NCBI GenBank assembly: GCA_005880605.1
Contig: VBIS01000037.1
Coordinates: 1-28,895, forward strand
Reading direction: 5' to 3'
Source: Chloroflexota bacterium
Lineage (GTDB): Bacteria; Chloroflexota; Dormibacteria; CF-121
DNA: 28,895 bases
The position numbers and the translations under genes are program-made. The notes under the pieces were generated by a model, which was given only the letters and a program-made list of their open reading frames with translations, ran no database searches and was not told the origin of the DNA. Below, in pieces: positions 1 through 7,122 of this stretch (position 1 is its first letter; the number at the start of each line of letters is the position of its first letter).

Positions 1-1135
1 CGACCGTCATCACCGGCTCGATCAGCGAGGTCATGGCTCGGATCCGGTAGTCGAGCTCCTCTTCGTAGAAGTCGGCGGCCTGCTCCAGGTAGGTGTCGAG
101 CGTTCCTGTCTCCTCACCGACGCGCACCATCTGGGTGAGCATGGGAGGAAAGAGGTGGGTGCGCAGCAGCGGCCCGGCAAACCCCTCGCCGCTGGTCATC
201 TGTTCCTTGACCATCGCCAGCCCCCGCTGGAACACCTTGTTGCCGGTGCCCGCGATCACGGCATCGAAGGTTTGTCCGAGCGGGACGCCCGCCTTCAATA
301 CCATCGCGAGCGTTCGAGAAAAACGATTGAGCACGGCCGACAGGGCGATCGGGCCTAAGACGGGGATCCGGAGCGAGACCAGGTCTTTGGCGTACGCACC
401 GCGCTGCGTGCGCAGGGCCACAACGATGGAGCCGATCAGCGCCGCGATGACCGCGCCGATCACGAGGCCCCAGGCTCGCGTGAAGGCGACGATTCCGATC
501 AAGATCCGGGTCGACAGCGGCAGCTGCACCCGAAACTCGGCGAAGATCTTGACGAAGGCGGGCAGCGCGAAGAAGACGAGGATGATGATGACCGCGGTGG
601 CGACCACCAGGATGACGGCCGGGTAGATCATTGCGGTCCGGACGCGGCGAACGGTGTTGAGGTCACGCCGCAGATAGCCGGCGAGCTCCTTGAGCGTCGC
701 CTCGAGGTTACCGGTGAGCTCGGCCACCCGGATCAGGTCCACGTATAGGGTGGGAAAAACCTTCGGATGCTTGACCAGGGACTCGGAAAGATTCTGTCCA
801 CGCTCCAGGTCGTCGAGCACGGTCAGGATCACGCGCTTGAAGAGCGGCGAGGCCGTCTCTTCGGAGATGACCGTCAGCGCGCGGGTCATCGCGACGCCGG
901 CGCCGACGAAGGTGGCCAGCTGGCGCGTGAAGAGGATGAGGTCCTGGCGGGAGATCTGGTAGAGGGACGGGAAGTAGTCCGCCATCGTCTTCTTCGGCGG
1001 CGCCGGGCTGAGCTGGACGATCTTGAGGCCTTCGAGCCAGAGCGCCTGCTCGGCGGCCGAGGTGCCGGCCGCCTCGATCCGTCCCTCCCGTTTCTTCCCG
1101 CGCTCGGTGTAGGCCTTGTAGGCGTAGCTAGGCAA
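1..1135 (-). CDS. pilC: PilC-type inner-membrane platform protein (type II secretion F domain), 3' end cut by window edge
   Basis: Platform protein of the type IV pilus motor in the cytoplasmic membrane; it couples the PilB and PilT ATPases to pilin assembly. I translated 378 residues. The N-terminus reads LPSYAYKAYTERG, the usual PilC opening. Two T2SSF domains follow, each with the conserved helix pattern: FTRQLATFVGAGV near residue 70, FSRTLAMVLKAGVPL near 260, and VGEETGTLDTYLEQAADFY near 345. Hydrophobic segments lie around residues 175-195 and 215-240. The product stops at TSLIEPVMTV, so only the last membrane helix (about 25 residues) lies outside the window. The start is a TTG at 1135 with AGGGG about 5 nt upstream. 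It overlaps the pilB stop by 8 bp, indicating translational coupling. The family call is secure; the TTG start is inferred. Confidence 0.93.
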   Translation of the reverse strand, partial: MPSYAYKAYTERGKKREGRIEAAGTSAAEQALWLEGLKIVQLSPAPPKKTMADYFPSLYQISRQDLILFTRQLATFVGAGVAMTRALTVISEETASPLFKRVILTVLDDLERGQNLSESLVKHPKVFPTLYVDLIRVAELTGNLEATLKELAGYLRRDLNTVRRVRTAMIYPAVILVVATAVIIILVFFALPAFVKIFAEFRVQLPLSTRILIGIVAFTRAWGLVIGAVIAALIGSIVVALRTQRGAYAKDLVSLRIPVLGPIALSAVLNRFSRTLAMVLKAGVPLGQTFDAVIAGTGNKVFQRGLAMVKEQMTSGEGFAGPLLRTHLFPPMLTQMVRVGEETGTLDTYLEQAADFYEEELDYRIRAMTSLIEPVMTV

Positions 1136-2855
1136 GATTCCCCTCGCTGACGTGCACCGACCGGATGACCTCGGCGATGGTGGTCAGGCCCTCGTCGATG
1201 CGGGCCACACCCGCGGAACGAAGGGTCGTCATGCCCTCGCGGATCGCCTGCTCGCGCAGCTCCTCGTGGGGCGCGTCGCGGACCAGCAGTCGCTTGATGC
1301 CGTCGCTCATGGGCAGCACCTCGAAGACGCCAATGCGACCGCGGAACCCGGTGTGGACGCAGTTGGCGCACCCCGCGCCACGATGGAAGATGATGCCCTG
1401 CCCACCGACCGAGCGATAGAACTGGAGCTCCTCGGTGGATGGCTCGTAGACGGCGGTGCAGTCGGGGCAGTTGCGGCGCACGAGCCGCTGGGCAAGCACG
1501 CCGATCACCGCCGAGGTCACCATGAATGACTCGATGCCCATCTCGAGGAAGCGATAGATGGCGCCGACCGCGTCGGTCGCATGCAATGACGAGAGCACCA
1601 GGTGCCCGGTGAGGGCCGACTGGACCGAAATCTCGGCCGTCTCCTTGTCGCGGATCTCGCCCACCAGGATGGCGTCCGGGTCCTGGCGCAGGATGCCGCG
1701 CAGCCCGTTGGCAAAGGTGATGCCGGCCAGGCGGTTGATCTGGATCTGGTTGACGTCCTCGAAGGTGTACTCAACCGGGTCCTCGATCGTCATCACGTTC
1801 TTCTCGACGCGGTTGAGCTCGTTGAGCGCCGCGTAGAGCGTGGTCGTCTTGCCGCTCCCGGTCGGGCCGGTGACAAGGATCATGCCGTAGGGCGACTGGA
1901 CCATGGCGCGGAGCATTTTCAGCGCCGCGGGCGAAAAGCCCAGGGTGTCGAGTCGAAGGATGGAGCGCGAACGCTCGAGCAGGCGAAGCACGACCTTCTC
2001 GCCCCAGATGGTTTCGATGGTGCCCACGCGGATGTCGAGCGGCCGTCCGTCGACGGTCGTCTGGATCTGGCCGTCCTGACTGTGGCGCCGGTCGACGATG
2101 TCGAGGTTGGCCAGCAGCTTGACCCGGGAGACGATGGGCGCCGCCAGGGTGGCGGGCAGTTTCGTGGCGTCGTGCAGCACGCCGTCGATCCGGAAGCGAA
2201 CCCGCAGGTGGTCCTGCTGTGGCTCGATGTGGATGTCCGAGGCGCGCTCATCGGCGCCCTGGGCGATGATCAGGTCGACGATCTGAACCACCGGGGCGTC
2301 CTGCTTGACCTCCGCCAGCCGGCGGTTCGCCAGCGTCGGCCGATAGGTCTCCTCGAAGGAGCGAACGTGACGGTCGACACCGGTGCGCAGCTTGTAGGCC
2401 TGGGTGATCGCCTGGTCGATCTGCGACTTGACCCCCAGCACGGGCCTGATCCGCTTGCGGGTCAGGACTTTGAGCTCGGCGAACAGCGCGAGATCACCTG
2501 GGTCGACGGTGGCGACTTCGAGCTCGTCCTTGTCGACCCGGATCGGCAGGATGGTGTGCTCACGGGCGTACGACTCGGAAATCAGCGCCAGCGCTTCCTT
2601 CTCAACCCGAGCCCGTGCGAAGTCGATCTGGGGCACGTCGAAGTGCAGGCTGAGGACCCCGGCGAGCGCCTTCTCATCGACCATACCCTCGGCGAGCAGC
2701 ACCTGGCCGAGGGGTCGACGCTCGCGTCGCTGCACGGCCAGCGCGGCCTCCAGCTGCTCGGCGGTGAGCAGCCCGTTTTCGAGCAGCAGCTCGCCCAGCC
2801 GCTTCTCCGGCCGCATGCCGAAGCGGCCTGTCGGCTGGCGCTCGACGGCGCTCAC
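1128..2855 (-). CDS. pilB: Type IV pilus extension ATPase PilB (GspE/PulE family) with MshEN c-di-GMP-binding domain
   Basis: Hexameric cytoplasmic ATPase that powers pilus extension through PilC. It is 575 aa, the usual PilB/GspE length. Residues 19-42 and 48-71 form two MshEN-like motifs (RLGELLLENG..., PLGQVLLAEG...) separated by five residues; this layout binds c-di-GMP in MshE. The ATPase core has Walker A GPTGSGKTT at 330-338, an Asp box TIEDPVE at 356-362, Walker B ILVGEIRD at 396-403 and a His box ending SSLHATDA near 429. A zinc tetracysteine is present (CPDC at 463-466, CANC at 496-499). The start is GTG at 2855 with GGAGGT upstream, overlapping the preceding gene's stop as GTGA. 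It is co-transcribed with the small DNA-binding gene upstream and pilC downstream. Confidence 0.96.
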   Translation of the reverse strand: MSAVERQPTGRFGMRPEKRLGELLLENGLLTAEQLEAALAVQRRERRPLGQVLLAEGMVDEKALAGVLSLHFDVPQIDFARARVEKEALALISESYAREHTILPIRVDKDELEVATVDPGDLALFAELKVLTRKRIRPVLGVKSQIDQAITQAYKLRTGVDRHVRSFEETYRPTLANRRLAEVKQDAPVVQIVDLIIAQGADERASDIHIEPQQDHLRVRFRIDGVLHDATKLPATLAAPIVSRVKLLANLDIVDRRHSQDGQIQTTVDGRPLDIRVGTIETIWGEKVVLRLLERSRSILRLDTLGFSPAALKMLRAMVQSPYGMILVTGPTGSGKTTTLYAALNELNRVEKNVMTIEDPVEYTFEDVNQIQINRLAGITFANGLRGILRQDPDAILVGEIRDKETAEISVQSALTGHLVLSSLHATDAVGAIYRFLEMGIESFMVTSAVIGVLAQRLVRRNCPDCTAVYEPSTEELQFYRSVGGQGIIFHRGAGCANCVHTGFRGRIGVFEVLPMSDGIKRLLVRDAPHEELREQAIREGMTTLRSAGVARIDEGLTTIAEVIRSVHVSEGNLA

Positions 2856-3043
2856 CCGACCTCCCCGAGTGGAGCTTCGAGCTGGCGCCGGATCTCCCGG
2901 AGGGAGTCGGGGGTAAAACGAAGGTGCCGTCCGGGTGTCCGGAAGGCCGGCTGGATCTCGCCACGGTTCACCGCGCGGATCAGTGTCGACTTACTGATCC
3001 CGAGCCAGCGCGCCGCCTCGCTAGTGGAAAGCGCCGGCTTCAT
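2852..3043 (-). CDS. BldC/excisionase-like MerR-type helix-turn-helix DNA-binding protein
   Basis: A 63-residue protein made almost entirely of one winged helix-turn-helix of the MerR/excisionase class. It opens with LSTSEAARWLGISKSTLIRA, the helix-turn-helix. The wing follows as RTPGRHLRF, close to the RTPGGHRRF wing of BldC-like and excisionase-family proteins. I chose ATG 3043 because GAGGGA lies about 7 nt upstream and the domain begins at once; a longer frame to 3106 exists but adds a non-conserved Arg/Leu-rich tail. Its stop overlaps the pilB GTG by 4 bp, so it is translated with the pilus motor genes. No integrase or phage gene is nearby, so a role as operon regulator is more likely than prophage excision. 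That role is inference. Confidence 0.85.
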   Translation of the reverse strand: MKPALSTSEAARWLGISKSTLIRAVNRGEIQPAFRTPGRHLRFTPDSLREIRRQLEAPLGEVG

Positions 3044-3059
3044 ATGATGTCCCTCTAAC

Positions 3060-3086
3060 CGGAGCAAACGCGTCAAGCGGGGCAAA
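3060..3086 (-). promoter_or_regulatory. Direct-repeat motif upstream of the BldC-like gene (possible operator)
   Basis: On the minus strand two near-identical blocks, TTTGCCCCG and TTTGCTCCG, lie 18 bp apart. A TTGACG hexamer sits between them, 17-43 bp before the BldC-like start codon. BldC-family proteins are known to bind tandem direct repeats, so autoregulation of the pilB-pilC part of the operon is possible. No clear -10 element is visible and the repeat is short, so this is tentative. Confidence 0.3.
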
Positions 3087-3147
3087 CCTGCGAGCCTGAG
3101 CACCATCCTGACCCCCCCAAGGGGGAGGGAGCAAGGAGCGACTGGCG

Positions 3148-4236
3148 TTAAGCGGCGAGGCGGCGCAACTCGTCGATGTGCTGGGTCCGCGCGGCGGCGA
3201 TGTTGAAGTCGACCAGGCCCGCCTTTACCAGCTCGCTGAGGCTGCGATCCATAGTGTTCATGCCTTCCTTACTGCCGGTTTCCAGCACGCTGCGCAGCTG
3301 ACGCGTCTTGCCTTCTTTGATCAGGTTCTGGACGGCGATGGTGTTGAGCAAAACCTCGAAGGCGGCGACCCTGCCCGGCCCATCCCGGCGCGGCAGCAGC
3401 TGTTGATAGATGATGGCCGCCAGGGTGTTGGATAGCTGCACGCGGACCTGCTGCTGCTGCTCGGCGGGAAAGACATCGACGATCCGGTCGACCGCCTGCG
3501 TCGTGTCGTTGGTGTGAAGGGTGGCCAGCACCAGGTGACCGGTTTCCGCGATGGTGATCGCTGCGGCGATGGTCTCGAGGTCTCGCATCTCGCCGATCAG
3601 CAGCACATCCGGCGTCTGGCGCAGGGCCGCTCGGAGGGCATCGGCGAAGGAGGCCACGTCCGCGCCGACCTCGCGTTGCTCGACAATACTGCGCTGGTGG
3701 CGGTACACATACTCGATCGGATCCTCGATCGTGATGACGTGGCAGGGGCGGGTCATCACGATGTCGTTCAGCATCGCCGCCAGCGTCGACGATTTGCCGG
3801 AGCCGGTCGGCCCGGTCACGAGGATGAGGCCCTGACCCAGCCGGGTCAGGCCCCGGACCACCATCGGCACCCCAAGCTGATCGTAGTTGGGAATCTGGTA
3901 GGGAATCAGTCGCAACGCCATGGCGACCGACCCCCGCTGCTTGAAGGCGTTGATACGAAAGCGCGCCTGGCCTTTCCAGTTGAAGGAGAAATCCAGGTCG
4001 CCGCGCTCCTGGAAGGTCGCCCAACGCTCGGCGGAGAGCACCTCTCGGGCCATCTGCTCGACCTGCTCCGGACGCAGCGGATCGGGCGCGATCGGCACCA
4101 GGGCGCCGTCTTTGCGCATGTTGGGCGGGGCGCCTGCCGTCAGGATCAGGTCGGACGCCGCCTGCTCCAGCAAGACCTGCAGGTAAGCATCGATGATCAG
4201 GGGATGTGGCTCAGCACGCTGGGCAGGAACTGCCAT
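3148..4236 (-). CDS. pilT: Type IV pilus retraction ATPase PilT
   Basis: Hexameric ATPase that depolymerises the pilus and drives twitching motility. At 362 aa it matches PilT length. It lacks the MshEN domain and the tetracysteine of PilB, which separates PilT from PilB. Walker A GPTGSGKSS lies at 142-150, the Asp box TIEDPIEYVY near 169-178, Walker B LLIGEMRD at 212-219 and the His box TGHLVLATLHTNDTTQAVDR at 232-251. A late segment AVQNLIKEGKTRQL corresponds to the AIRNLIRE retraction motif of PilT. The ATG at 4236 has only a weak ribosome-binding site. It lies 2 bp from the likely start of a divergent gene, so the two 5' leaders must overlap. Downstream, a 104-bp gap separates it from the BldC-like gene. 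Confidence 0.95.
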   Translation of the reverse strand: MAVPAQRAEPHPLIIDAYLQVLLEQAASDLILTAGAPPNMRKDGALVPIAPDPLRPEQVEQMAREVLSAERWATFQERGDLDFSFNWKGQARFRINAFKQRGSVAMALRLIPYQIPNYDQLGVPMVVRGLTRLGQGLILVTGPTGSGKSSTLAAMLNDIVMTRPCHVITIEDPIEYVYRHQRSIVEQREVGADVASFADALRAALRQTPDVLLIGEMRDLETIAAAITIAETGHLVLATLHTNDTTQAVDRIVDVFPAEQQQQVRVQLSNTLAAIIYQQLLPRRDGPGRVAAFEVLLNTIAVQNLIKEGKTRQLRSVLETGSKEGMNTMDRSLSELVKAGLVDFNIAAARTQHIDELRRLAA

Positions 4237-4238
4237 TG

Positions 4239-4649
4239 ATGGACATCATGTGCAACCTGCTCGGCGCAGCCTTCTTGCTTCCGCTCGGGGCGGCGCTGGG
4301 TAGCTTCTTCGAAGTCGTGCTCGATCGTGTTCCACGAGGGGAGTCGTTGCTGTGGCCACCGTCCCATTGCCGCGTCTGCCGCCGCCGTCTGACCGCCGAC
4401 GAGCTGGTCCCGGTGATCAGCTACCTGGTGCAGCGCGGCCGCTGCCGAGCCTGCGATTCGCCCATCGGCCGCGGCGTCCCGATCCGCGAGGGGCTCAGCG
4501 GGCTTGCTCTATCGCTGCCCTGGGCATTCGGCGGTTGTGACCATCCGATCGTCGCGCTGATCGCCGGACTCGTGCTACTGGTGGCGATCTGGCTCGCCCA
4601 GGGCATCCGGCAGGCACGCCGCTCGCCGCCCGGCTCGGCCCGCAATTAA
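4239..4649 (+). CDS. Orphan N-terminal domain of prepilin peptidase (no aspartyl protease domain)
   Basis: A 136-residue membrane protein matching only the N-terminal part of type IV prepilin peptidase/N-methyltransferase. It has a first membrane helix (LLGAAFLLPLGAALGSFFEV) and the family signature FFEVVLDRVPRGES. The two CxxC pairs follow: CRVC near residue 46 and CRAC near 74. A second helix ends at LLVAIWLAQGIRQ. In complete peptidases the first catalytic Asp follows exactly here and a GxGD motif follows later; both are absent and the frame stops at 4649. The next gene is an unrelated diguanylate cyclase, so no detached catalytic half is nearby. I chose ATG 4239; ATG 4248 and GTG 4206 are alternatives. 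It could be a remnant or an accessory protein. Confidence 0.8.
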   Translation: MDIMCNLLGAAFLLPLGAALGSFFEVVLDRVPRGESLLWPPSHCRVCRRRLTADELVPVISYLVQRGRCRACDSPIGRGVPIREGLSGLALSLPWAFGGCDHPIVALIAGLVLLVAIWLAQGIRQARRSPPGSARN

Positions 4650-4687
4650 GACCGCGCTTAGCCCGTTATCCCTGCTGCGGTGGCGGG

Positions 4688-5542
4688 ATGAACCTCACAC
4701 GACCACTGCTGCGCAGCGGGATCGGCGTGCGCCGGATCGTTGCCCTCGCCGTATTGCTCACGGCGGTGGCCGCAGTGGCCTATCTCGAGCGCTGGATCGG
4801 CGGCGAGCTGGACCTCCGCCTGCTCTATTTCCTGATCGTTCTCAGTGGCGCGATCTTGCTGCCGCGCCTGGTCGCGCTCACGGTCGCGGCCGCGGTGGCC
4901 GTGGTCAGTGTGGGCATTAGCGGCGCCCAGGGGACCAGCCTCATCGTCAACGGGCTGACCCATCTCCTGATGTACGGCTATGCCGCACTCCTGACGAACA
5001 ACTGGGAGACCGAGCGCCGGCGCCTGATGAAGATGAGTCGTGTGGATGAGTTGACCGGGCTTCCGAATCTCCGCGCGCTGCAGGAGCAGCTCCCCTCCCG
5101 ACTCGGTCCCGCCGCACGTACCGGCCGGCGGATGGCGGTGATGATGATGGACGTCGACGGTTTCAAGGCGGTCAACGACCGCCTCGGGCACAGCGTTGGT
5201 AATGAGCTTTTGAAAGAGGTGGCGAACCTGCTCCGCTTCGCAGTGCGGGTCGGCGACGAGCCGTTCCGGTTCGGTGGCGACGAGTTCGTCCTCTTGCTTT
5301 CGGACGCGGACGGCGCCGGGGCGAGGGTGGTAGCGGCGCGCATCCAGGAGATCTACAACTCGATGGGGCAGACGTTACGGGGCACTGACGTCGAGGTCTC
5401 GTTCAGCATCGGCATCGCGGTCTTCCCGGAAGATGGTGGCACACCCGAGAAGCTGCTGCAGCGGGCGGACGAGGCGCTGCTGCGTGCCAAGCGAACCGCG
5501 ACGGGAACGATCACCCGCTACTCGTCCGAGACGGCGGCCTAA
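4688..5542 (+). CDS. Membrane-anchored diguanylate cyclase (GGDEF)
   Basis: Makes cyclic di-GMP from two GTP. The 284-aa protein has four or so hydrophobic segments in residues 15-102 (for example IVALAVLLTAVAAVAYL and YFLIVLSGAILLPRLVALTV) with no recognisable extracytoplasmic sensor. The GGDEF domain follows: DELTGLPN at 120-127, the MMMDVDGFKAVND metal and substrate segment, and an intact FGGDEF at 195-200. An RxxD inhibitory site (RVGD) starts at residue 187, eight residues before the motif, so product inhibition is expected. It follows the prepilin-peptidase-like gene by 38 bp and probably shares its transcript. Its stop overlaps the convergent gene's stop by 4 bp. With c-di-GMP-binding motifs in the nearby PilB, a link to pilus control is plausible. 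Confidence 0.93.
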   Translation: MNLTRPLLRSGIGVRRIVALAVLLTAVAAVAYLERWIGGELDLRLLYFLIVLSGAILLPRLVALTVAAAVAVVSVGISGAQGTSLIVNGLTHLLMYGYAALLTNNWETERRRLMKMSRVDELTGLPNLRALQEQLPSRLGPAARTGRRMAVMMMDVDGFKAVNDRLGHSVGNELLKEVANLLRFAVRVGDEPFRFGGDEFVLLLSDADGAGARVVAARIQEIYNSMGQTLRGTDVEVSFSIGIAVFPEDGGTPEKLLQRADEALLRAKRTATGTITRYSSETAA

Positions 5543-6652
5543 GGCTTGCAGGTAAACGACTGCGGGGCGACCGAATAGGAGGGTGTCTTAAAGACAAGCT
5601 GCTCGCTCCCATTGCTGGCCGGGACCCACTGGTCCGCCGCCACGCTGTGGGCGCCCGTGTCGCCGACTGCCACGATGATCGACTGCAACGGCTGGACTTG
5701 CGTGCCATTGCTGTCTTTGCGAATCCACTGGTAGGTCACCGTTCCCCCGGCGCCATTGGTGCGGAAGCTGCCATTGGCGGTGATGGTATCGAGCTTGCAC
5801 TTGTTTGATCCGTTGACCTTCCAGGCCACGGCCTCAGTCGGTATGCCCGTGAAGGCAAATGGGACAGGGGTAGGCGTTGGCGTCGGAGTAGGCGATGGTG
5901 TGGGGGTCGGGGTAGGCGTAGGTGTCGGGGTGGGCGTGGGTGTTGGTGTCGGCGTGGGCGTTGGGGTCGGCGTGGGTGTTGGCGTCGGCGTGGGCGACGG
6001 GGTCGGTGTTGGCGTGGGCGACGCGGATGCACTGGGGCTGGCCGCTGGCCGAGGCGCTGGCGCTGGCAGACGTACTGCCGGACGGCGCCGGCGTGGGGGT
6101 CGAGCGCGGCGCGAGCGCCAGCGGCCGGGCGGAGCTGTTCGGCCGGGCGGCAAAGAACCGTGGCGGAAGGTTGAAGGTTGGAACCAGCAACCAGAAGGGC
6201 GCGTGCGGGTCGTCTGAGAAGTAGATGCTCGCCACCGAGTCGGCGGCGCTTCCGCTGGCGTCGATGCGGAAGGGGCCGACCTCCCAGTCGGCAGGAATAG
6301 CCCGAACCGCAAAGAAGACAAAGATCAGGCTGGCGAAGAACAGCAGGATGCCGAACCGGCGGCGACGGCGACGATCCGACTCGTAGTCCCTAAGGGGCAA
6401 CTCGGTGACAGGCGCCGAGAAAACGACGAGCTCGCCCGTCAGCGGCGGGGCAGCGGGCTCCGCAGACGGTGCCGAGAGGGCGGGAACGACGGCCTGCACG
6501 ACTGGTTCCGGCTCAGCAGGGCTGGACTGGATCGGCGCGCTTGCCTCGGGCGTGGCACTGCTACCGGCCAGCTTGTCAAGCCGCTCCTGGAGCTTTGCCT
6601 TATCGGCAGCTGGATCATGTGGTTGTACACCACGCCAAGGGAGGAGGCGCAT
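5539..6652 (-). CDS. Single-pass membrane protein with Thr-Pro repeat stalk and small extracytoplasmic domain, frame broken by 1 nt
   Basis: Two overlapping frames make one gene. The 5' frame (from ATG 6652) gives a cytoplasmic region with a short coiled segment (DKAKLQERLDKLAG), an acidic/proline-rich stretch, an arginine cluster (RRRRRR) and one membrane helix (FGILLFFASLIFVFFAVRAI). About 70 extracytoplasmic residues follow, ending in an Ala-Ser repeat. Near 6035-6060 the sensible reading moves by one base: the first frame turns into Cys/His-rich noise, while the other continues PSASASPTPTPTP through about 50 Thr-Pro residues. That frame ends in a roughly 100-residue domain (TVTYQWIRKDSNGTQVQPLQ; one Cys at each end) at 5539. 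Joined, it would be about 371 aa. The function is not recognised; a cell-surface stalk protein is likely. An extra G in the Ala-Ser tract would explain the break. Confidence 0.7.
5863..6025. repeat. Degenerate hexanucleotide tandem repeat encoding (Thr-Pro)n
   Basis: About 160 bp built from a 6-bp unit of the GGCGTx type on the plus strand, which encodes alternating Thr-Pro on the minus strand, with a few Ser-Pro units. Third codon positions vary while the Thr-Pro pattern is kept, so the array is under protein-level selection and is not a fresh slippage product. It forms the stalk of the surrounding membrane protein. Confidence 0.9.
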
Positions 6653-6764
6653 GTGCGACCACCGTAGCGCCGGTCGCTTACGACGCCTGTTTCGCGCTTC
6701 GTGAGGCTGCCGTCGAGCTGCGACAAGGGTGTGACAACTTCACGAGGGCGTGCGAGGGGCGACT

Positions 6765-7112
6765 TCAGCCGGGCGGCCAGGCCATGGCCCGGCCGCCCAG
6801 AAGGTGCAGGTGCAGGTGGTAGACGGTTTGGCCGGCCTGGGGACCCTTGTTCATGACCAGGCGGTAGCCGTCCCGATCGATCTTTCGCTCGTCGGCGATC
6901 TGGTTGGCCACCTGGAACATCCGAAGCAACATCGGCGCGTGGGCGGGGAGCAGGTCGTGAACCGTGGGGATGTGCTCCTTCGGGATCACCAGGACGTGGG
7001 TCGGCGCCACCGGCCGGATGTCCTCGAAGGCTACGATCTCCTCATCGCGGAAGACTTCCTTGGCCGGAATCTCGCGAGCGAAGATCTTGCAGAATAGGCA
7101 GTCTTCCGCCAT
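6765..7112 (-). CDS. HIT family (histidine triad) nucleotide hydrolase/transferase
   Basis: Small cytoplasmic HIT protein of the HinT type, 115 aa, typical length. It opens with CLFCKIFAREIPAKEVFRDE, the standard bacterial HIT N-terminus. It ends with the triad HLHLHLLGG, with His99, His101 and His103; the middle His is expected to attack the alpha-phosphate of nucleotide-phosphoramidate substrates. DGYRLVMNKG and AGQTVYHLHLH are the usual surrounding strands. It lies 10 bp downstream of mtaB on the same strand and is probably the last gene of the rsmE-mtaB-HIT operon. The physiological substrate cannot be told from sequence. Confidence 0.94.
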   Translation of the reverse strand: MAEDCLFCKIFAREIPAKEVFRDEEIVAFEDIRPVAPTHVLVIPKEHIPTVHDLLPAHAPMLLRMFQVANQIADERKIDRDGYRLVMNKGPQAGQTVYHLHLHLLGGRAMAWPPG

Positions 7113-7122
7113 TCGGCCAAGC

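Noticed and set aside
2852..3043. Excisionase as a sign of a prophage or integrative element
   Set aside because: No integrase, attachment-like repeat or phage gene is nearby, and the gene is coupled to pilB.
1602..3047. A 481-codon open frame on the plus strand
   Set aside because: It is antisense to pilB and the BldC-like gene and has no family motifs; GC-rich sequence leaves such frames open opposite real genes.
3111..3125. C-run/G-run hairpin after pilT as a terminator
   Set aside because: The loop would be only 2-4 nt and no T-tract follows; the downstream genes also look co-transcribed.
5863..6025. CRISPR-like array or microsatellite
   Set aside because: The unit is 6 bp with no spacers, and codon choice varies while Thr-Pro is kept; it is a coding repeat.
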